64,000 nt of DNA from Ralstonia pickettii (GTDB taxonomy: Bacteria > Pseudomonadota > Gammaproteobacteria > Burkholderiales > Burkholderiaceae), in the NCBI RefSeq assembly GCF_000607165.1, contig NZ_JFZG01000003.1, positions 248,001 through 312,000 of the forward strand. Reading direction: 5' to 3'. Positions 60,928-64,000 of the stretch are shown piece by piece. Position 1 is the stretch's first letter. Every line of letters begins with the position of its first letter. Under the pieces are notes generated by a model. It was given only the letters and a program-made list of their open reading frames with translations, was not told where the DNA came from and searched no databases. The position numbers were made by a program, and so were the translations under genes.

Positions 60928-62205
60928 TCAAGCGCCTGCCGGTCGCTTCATCTTGCAAGTGGTCGGCAGATCCAGGTCTTTGGCCGGGGTCGTGCTCTCG
61001 GTCTTGTGACCCCATTGGGTGCCGTCGTAGCCGACCTTGACGGTCTTTCCGTCTACCGGTGCGATTGTCGATACCACTTGCGGCAGCAGCAACTGGTGGT
61101 CGACCTTGCGCATCGTGACGTCGCCCAGGAAGCTCTGTTTCTGCATGCCTTCCAGTGCCAGCGCAATCTTCAGCGGATCGGTGGAATTGGCTTTGCGGAT
61201 GGCGTCTGTTACGAGTTCGACCGACAACACGGTGCGCGGCGCGAAGTGCTCGCCGGCGGGCGTCTGGCGCACGCGGGCATCCATCTGCATCAGTTGCGCG
61301 TTGCCGTTGCCGGGCGTCCATTCCGCAACCCAGGTCACCTTGCCGATCTTGGCCTGCGACACGGCCAGCACGGTGCCCGGGGCGCCTGCGCCGCTGTGGT
61401 TCAGATAGCGCATGTCATAGCTCATGTCGCCCGCAGCCTTGATGAGCAGGTTCAGGTCTTGCCCCCAGTTGCCGGTGAGCAGCGTGTCAGCGCCCGTCGC
61501 CTTGGCCTTCGAGACGTAAGGTGCGAAGTCCTTCACCTTGCCAATCGGGTGCAGCGTCTCTCCGGTGAACTGCACGTCGGGTCGCGCGGCCGAGATCATC
61601 TGCTTGCCCAATGACGCCCACAGCCGGCCGTGTGCGTAGTCCTGGTTCAGCGAGTAGACCTTGCGGATATCGGGCTGCGTTTTTACAAAATTGGCCAGCG
61701 CGCGCATCTTCATCGCGGTGTTGGCCTCGGTGGCGAAATGCCAGAAGCTGCAATGCGCGCCGGTCAGGTCGGGATCGATCGACGCGTAGTTGATGATCAG
61801 CACGCGCTTGGTCGGATTGCGCTCGTTGTGCTTGGTGGCCGCATCCACCATGGCGGCCACCACGGACGAGCCCGAGCCGCCGGTGAAGACGATCTTCGCC
61901 CCAGCATCGATGGCGCTTTGCAGCGCCGACAGACTGTCTTGTGCCGACAGCTTATTGTCATAGGTCGACAGCTCGTAGCGGGCGCCGTTCAGCACGCCTT
62001 GCGGTTGTGCGTTGGCGTCGTCGATGCCGAGTTTCAGATTCGCCAGAAACTGCTCGCCCACATTCGAGAGCGGCCCGCTCAACTGATCAATGAACGCCAC
62101 CTTGATGGGCGCTGAGTCTGCGGCGTGCGCCAGCGGTGCGAACAACAGCGCCCCGGCACAAGCCAACGCGGACAAGGGACGGGCAAAGCGAATCACTGCG
62201 GGCAT
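60928..62205 (-). CDS. Branched-chain-type ABC substrate-binding protein
   Basis: 425-residue periplasmic protein of the LivK/Peripla_BP_6 class. The signal peptide ends LLFAPLAHAADS near residue 29. The mature protein opens IKVAFIDQLSGPLSNVGEQF, and GGSGSSVVAAMVDAATKHNE with DVQFTGETLHPIGKVKDFAPY are typical ligand-pocket segments. The C-terminus has GKTVKVGYDGTQWGHKT. It follows the carboxylase on the minus strand by 25 bases; it may bind an aromatic or acyl compound. No cognate transporter genes are in view. Confidence 0.88.
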   Translation of the reverse strand: MPAVIRFARPLSALACAGALLFAPLAHAADSAPIKVAFIDQLSGPLSNVGEQFLANLKLGIDDANAQPQGVLNGARYELSTYDNKLSAQDSLSALQSAIDAGAKIVFTGGSGSSVVAAMVDAATKHNERNPTKRVLIINYASIDPDLTGAHCSFWHFATEANTAMKMRALANFVKTQPDIRKVYSLNQDYAHGRLWASLGKQMISAARPDVQFTGETLHPIGKVKDFAPYVSKAKATGADTLLTGNWGQDLNLLIKAAGDMSYDMRYLNHSGAGAPGTVLAVSQAKIGKVTWVAEWTPGNGNAQLMQMDARVRQTPAGEHFAPRTVLSVELVTDAIRKANSTDPLKIALALEGMQKQSFLGDVTMRKVDHQLLLPQVVSTIAPVDGKTVKVGYDGTQWGHKTESTTPAKDLDLPTTCKMKRPAGA

Positions 62206-62230
62206 GTCTCCTCCTTGTGTGTGTTCTCGT

Positions 62231-64000
62231 CTACCACGTGTCGATGAAACGGCGCGTGGCTGGGTCGCGCGCGTGCCGCGGCTGCGCAGGCGGCGTTGAT
62301 TGCAGCCCCCGCAACAACCAGCGGCGCGTATCGGCTGGGTCGATCACGGCGTCGATCTCGAGATAGCTGGCGATGTTGAGCGCGCGGCCTTCCTCGTAGG
62401 CGGCATCGACCATCTTGCGGAACAGCGCCTCGCGCTCGGCAAGGTCTTCCACCGCTTCCAGCTCTTTGCGATAACCCAGGCGGATGGCGCCTTCGATGCC
62501 CATGCCGCCAAACTCGCCGCTCGGCCACGACGCGGTGAAGAACGGCGCGTGGAAACCGCCCGCGGCCATGGCCATCGCCCCGAGGCCGTAGCCTTTGCGC
62601 AGCACGACGGTGAAGAAGGGCACGCGCAAGTTGCCCGCCGTCACGAACATGCGGCTGACGTGGCGCACGGTGGCGGTTTTCTCAGCTTCTGGCCCGACCA
62701 TGAAACCCGGTGTGTCGCACAGCGAGACGATGGGCAGATCGAACGCGTTGCACAACTGCATGAAGCGTGACGCCTTATCCGCGGCCGCCGCATCGATGGC
62801 GCCGCCCAGGTGGCGCGGGTTGTTGGCGATGCAGCCGAAGGCGCGCCCTTCGATGCGGATCAGCGCGGTGATGATGCCCACGCCAAAGGCCTGCCGCAGC
62901 TCCAGCACGGAACCTGTATCGGCCAGCGCATCGATCACGGCGCGCATGTCATAGCTACGCATGCGGTTTTCGGGAATCGCGTGGCGCAGGTGGCGCACGT
63001 CGCCGGCTTCCCACTTGGTGAGCGGACCCTGGAAATAGCTCAGATAGCGGCGCGCGACATCCACGGCTTCGGTCTCGTCGTCGACCAGGACATCGATCAC
63101 GCCATTGGGCGCCTGCACGCTCACGGGGCCGACCTCTTCGGGCGCGTATACGCCAAGGCCGCCGCCTTCAATCATGGCCGGGCCGCCCATACCGATGGTC
63201 GCGTCGCGTGTGGCGATGATCACGTCAGCGCAGCCCAGCAGCGCGGCATTGCCCGCAAAGCAGCGGCCTGACACGATGCCGACGGTCGGCACCAGCCCAG
63301 AGAGGCGCGCGAAGTGAATGAAGGTCGGGCAGTCCAGGCCGCTGACGCCGCGCTTTTCAGTGTCGCCCGGCCGGCCGCCGCCGCCTTCGGCGAACAGCAC
63401 AACGGGCAGCTTCCATTGCTGCGCCAACTCCAGCGCGCGGTCGGTCTTCTTGTGGTTGAAGGTACCTTGTGTCCCGGCCAGCACGGTGTAGTCGTACGCG
63501 AGCACCATGAAGCGCGCATCCTGATCTGGAAAGTGCGCGCCGTTGACGGTGCCAATGCCGGTGATGATGCCGTCAGCCGGTGTCGAGCGAATCAAGTCAT
63601 CGAGCGCGCGCCGTTGGCGTTGCGCCGCAATGGCCAGCGCGCCGTACTCGATGAATGAGCCAGCGTCGCACAGGTGGTCGATGTTCTCGCGCGCGGTGCG
63701 CTGGCCGGTCTTGCGGCGGCGGGCAATGGCTTCCGGGCGGTTTGCATCGAGGCCGAATGCATGGCGGTCGATGACGGCCTGCAGGTCGGGGCGAATATGG
63801 TCGAGGGCGATCTCGGTGTCGGCGGTTGCGTGGTCGTGTTGCGCGTCGCTGGGCTGCAGCACGGCCAGCGGCTGGCCCTCGCGCACCGTTGCGCCTGCCT
63901 GAGCGCAGACCTGCAGCACGCGTCCGGCCGCGGGCGCGATGACGACGTGCTCCATCTTCATCGCTTCAATCACAGCGAGCACCTCGCCGCGTACGACCGT
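62231..64000 (-). CDS. Biotin-dependent acyl-CoA carboxylase, C-terminal part (biotin carrier plus carboxyltransferase)
   Basis: 589 codons visible, running off the right edge. At the start is a biotin carrier segment with EAMKMEHVVIAP (biotinylated lysine). A carboxyltransferase follows: YGALAIAAQRQR, TEKRGVSGLDCPTFIHFARL with FAEGGGGRPGD, then GAAMAM-like AMAAGGFHAPFFTASWPSGE and MGIEGAIRLGYRKELE. Such fused carrier-transferase genes normally also carry biotin carboxylase upstream, which is outside the window. Acetyl-, propionyl- or methylcrotonyl-CoA could be the substrate. Its 3' neighbour is an ABC binding protein, 25 bases away. Confidence 0.9.
   Translation of the reverse strand, partial: TVVRGEVLAVIEAMKMEHVVIAPAAGRVLQVCAQAGATVREGQPLAVLQPSDAQHDHATADTEIALDHIRPDLQAVIDRHAFGLDANRPEAIARRRKTGQRTARENIDHLCDAGSFIEYGALAIAAQRQRRALDDLIRSTPADGIITGIGTVNGAHFPDQDARFMVLAYDYTVLAGTQGTFNHKKTDRALELAQQWKLPVVLFAEGGGGRPGDTEKRGVSGLDCPTFIHFARLSGLVPTVGIVSGRCFAGNAALLGCADVIIATRDATIGMGGPAMIEGGGLGVYAPEEVGPVSVQAPNGVIDVLVDDETEAVDVARRYLSYFQGPLTKWEAGDVRHLRHAIPENRMRSYDMRAVIDALADTGSVLELRQAFGVGIITALIRIEGRAFGCIANNPRHLGGAIDAAAADKASRFMQLCNAFDLPIVSLCDTPGFMVGPEAEKTATVRHVSRMFVTAGNLRVPFFTVVLRKGYGLGAMAMAAGGFHAPFFTASWPSGEFGGMGIEGAIRLGYRKELEAVEDLAEREALFRKMVDAAYEEGRALNIASYLEIDAVIDPADTRRWLLRGLQSTPPAQPRHARDPATRRFIDTW

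Noticed and set aside
1-64000. CRISPR array, prophage or IS element
   Set aside because: No regularly spaced repeats, integrase, transposase or phage structural genes were seen on either strand.

Overview
The window is GC-rich chromosomal DNA of a betaproteobacterium, most likely a Ralstonia of the pickettii/mannitolilytica group. The evidence is gene content and synteny: a pca operon controlled by an IclR regulator, xseB-ispA-dxs-folE2, tsaD, yqeY-dnaG-rpoD, and Burkholderiales families such as BPSS1780-type membrane proteins, DUF2782 and DUF2957. The species call is inference. No insertion sequence, prophage, CRISPR array or rRNA was found.

Layout. 1-2.7 kb: minus-strand glutamate/aspartate ABC transporter genes (gltI, gltJ, start of gltK) and a secreted hypothetical. 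2.8-9.1 kb: pcaR and, divergently, pcaI-J-F-B-D-C, the lower beta-ketoadipate branch. 9.2-16.7 kb: an orphan LuxR-type response regulator and a chaperone-usher fimbrial cluster (major pilin, chaperone, usher, tip adhesin) with long AT-rich spacers; this block separates pca from a LysR regulator and pobA (16.7-19.0 kb). The genes for protocatechuate 3,4-dioxygenase (pcaGH), which links PobA to PcaB, are not in the window. 19.0-23.8 kb: two secreted glycoside-hydrolase-like proteins, a small hypothetical, infA with a long structured leader, and galU.

23.8-42.0 kb: housekeeping and metabolism: valS and uvrD (divergent), a DUF2782 protein-thrB-membrane protein operon, a LOG-family protein with polA in the opposite direction (their first ATGs share one CCATGG), NDH-2, a Tat-type dienelactone hydrolase, a ZIP metal transporter, sseA, a DMT exporter and a lone Rieske oxygenase. 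42.4-46.7 kb: xseB-ispA-dxs (isoprenoid precursors) and folE2. 46.7-54.3 kb: tsaD, a YhiN-type flavoprotein, yqeY, dnaG and an unusually long rpoD.

Just after rpoD lies a tRNA-like gene with a CAU anticodon, a long (class II) variable arm and an apparent swap of the U8-A14 pair to A8-U14; this is the oddest single object in the window. 55.2-59.7 kb holds a same-strand set of two paralogous DUF2957 lipoproteins, an OmpW-family porin and a PraB-like secreted protein, a plausible uncharacterised envelope system. The end carries a secreted metallo-beta-lactamase-fold protein, a branched-chain-type substrate-binding protein and the 3' part of a biotin-dependent acyl-CoA carboxylase.

Regulatory sequence visible by eye includes a PcaR-like palindrome, a LysR-type palindrome between the regulator and pobA, a 12-bp motif shared by the fimA and usher upstream regions, an 18-bp perfect palindrome in the fimA leader, and several intrinsic terminators. 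All promoter and operator calls rest on reading alone.
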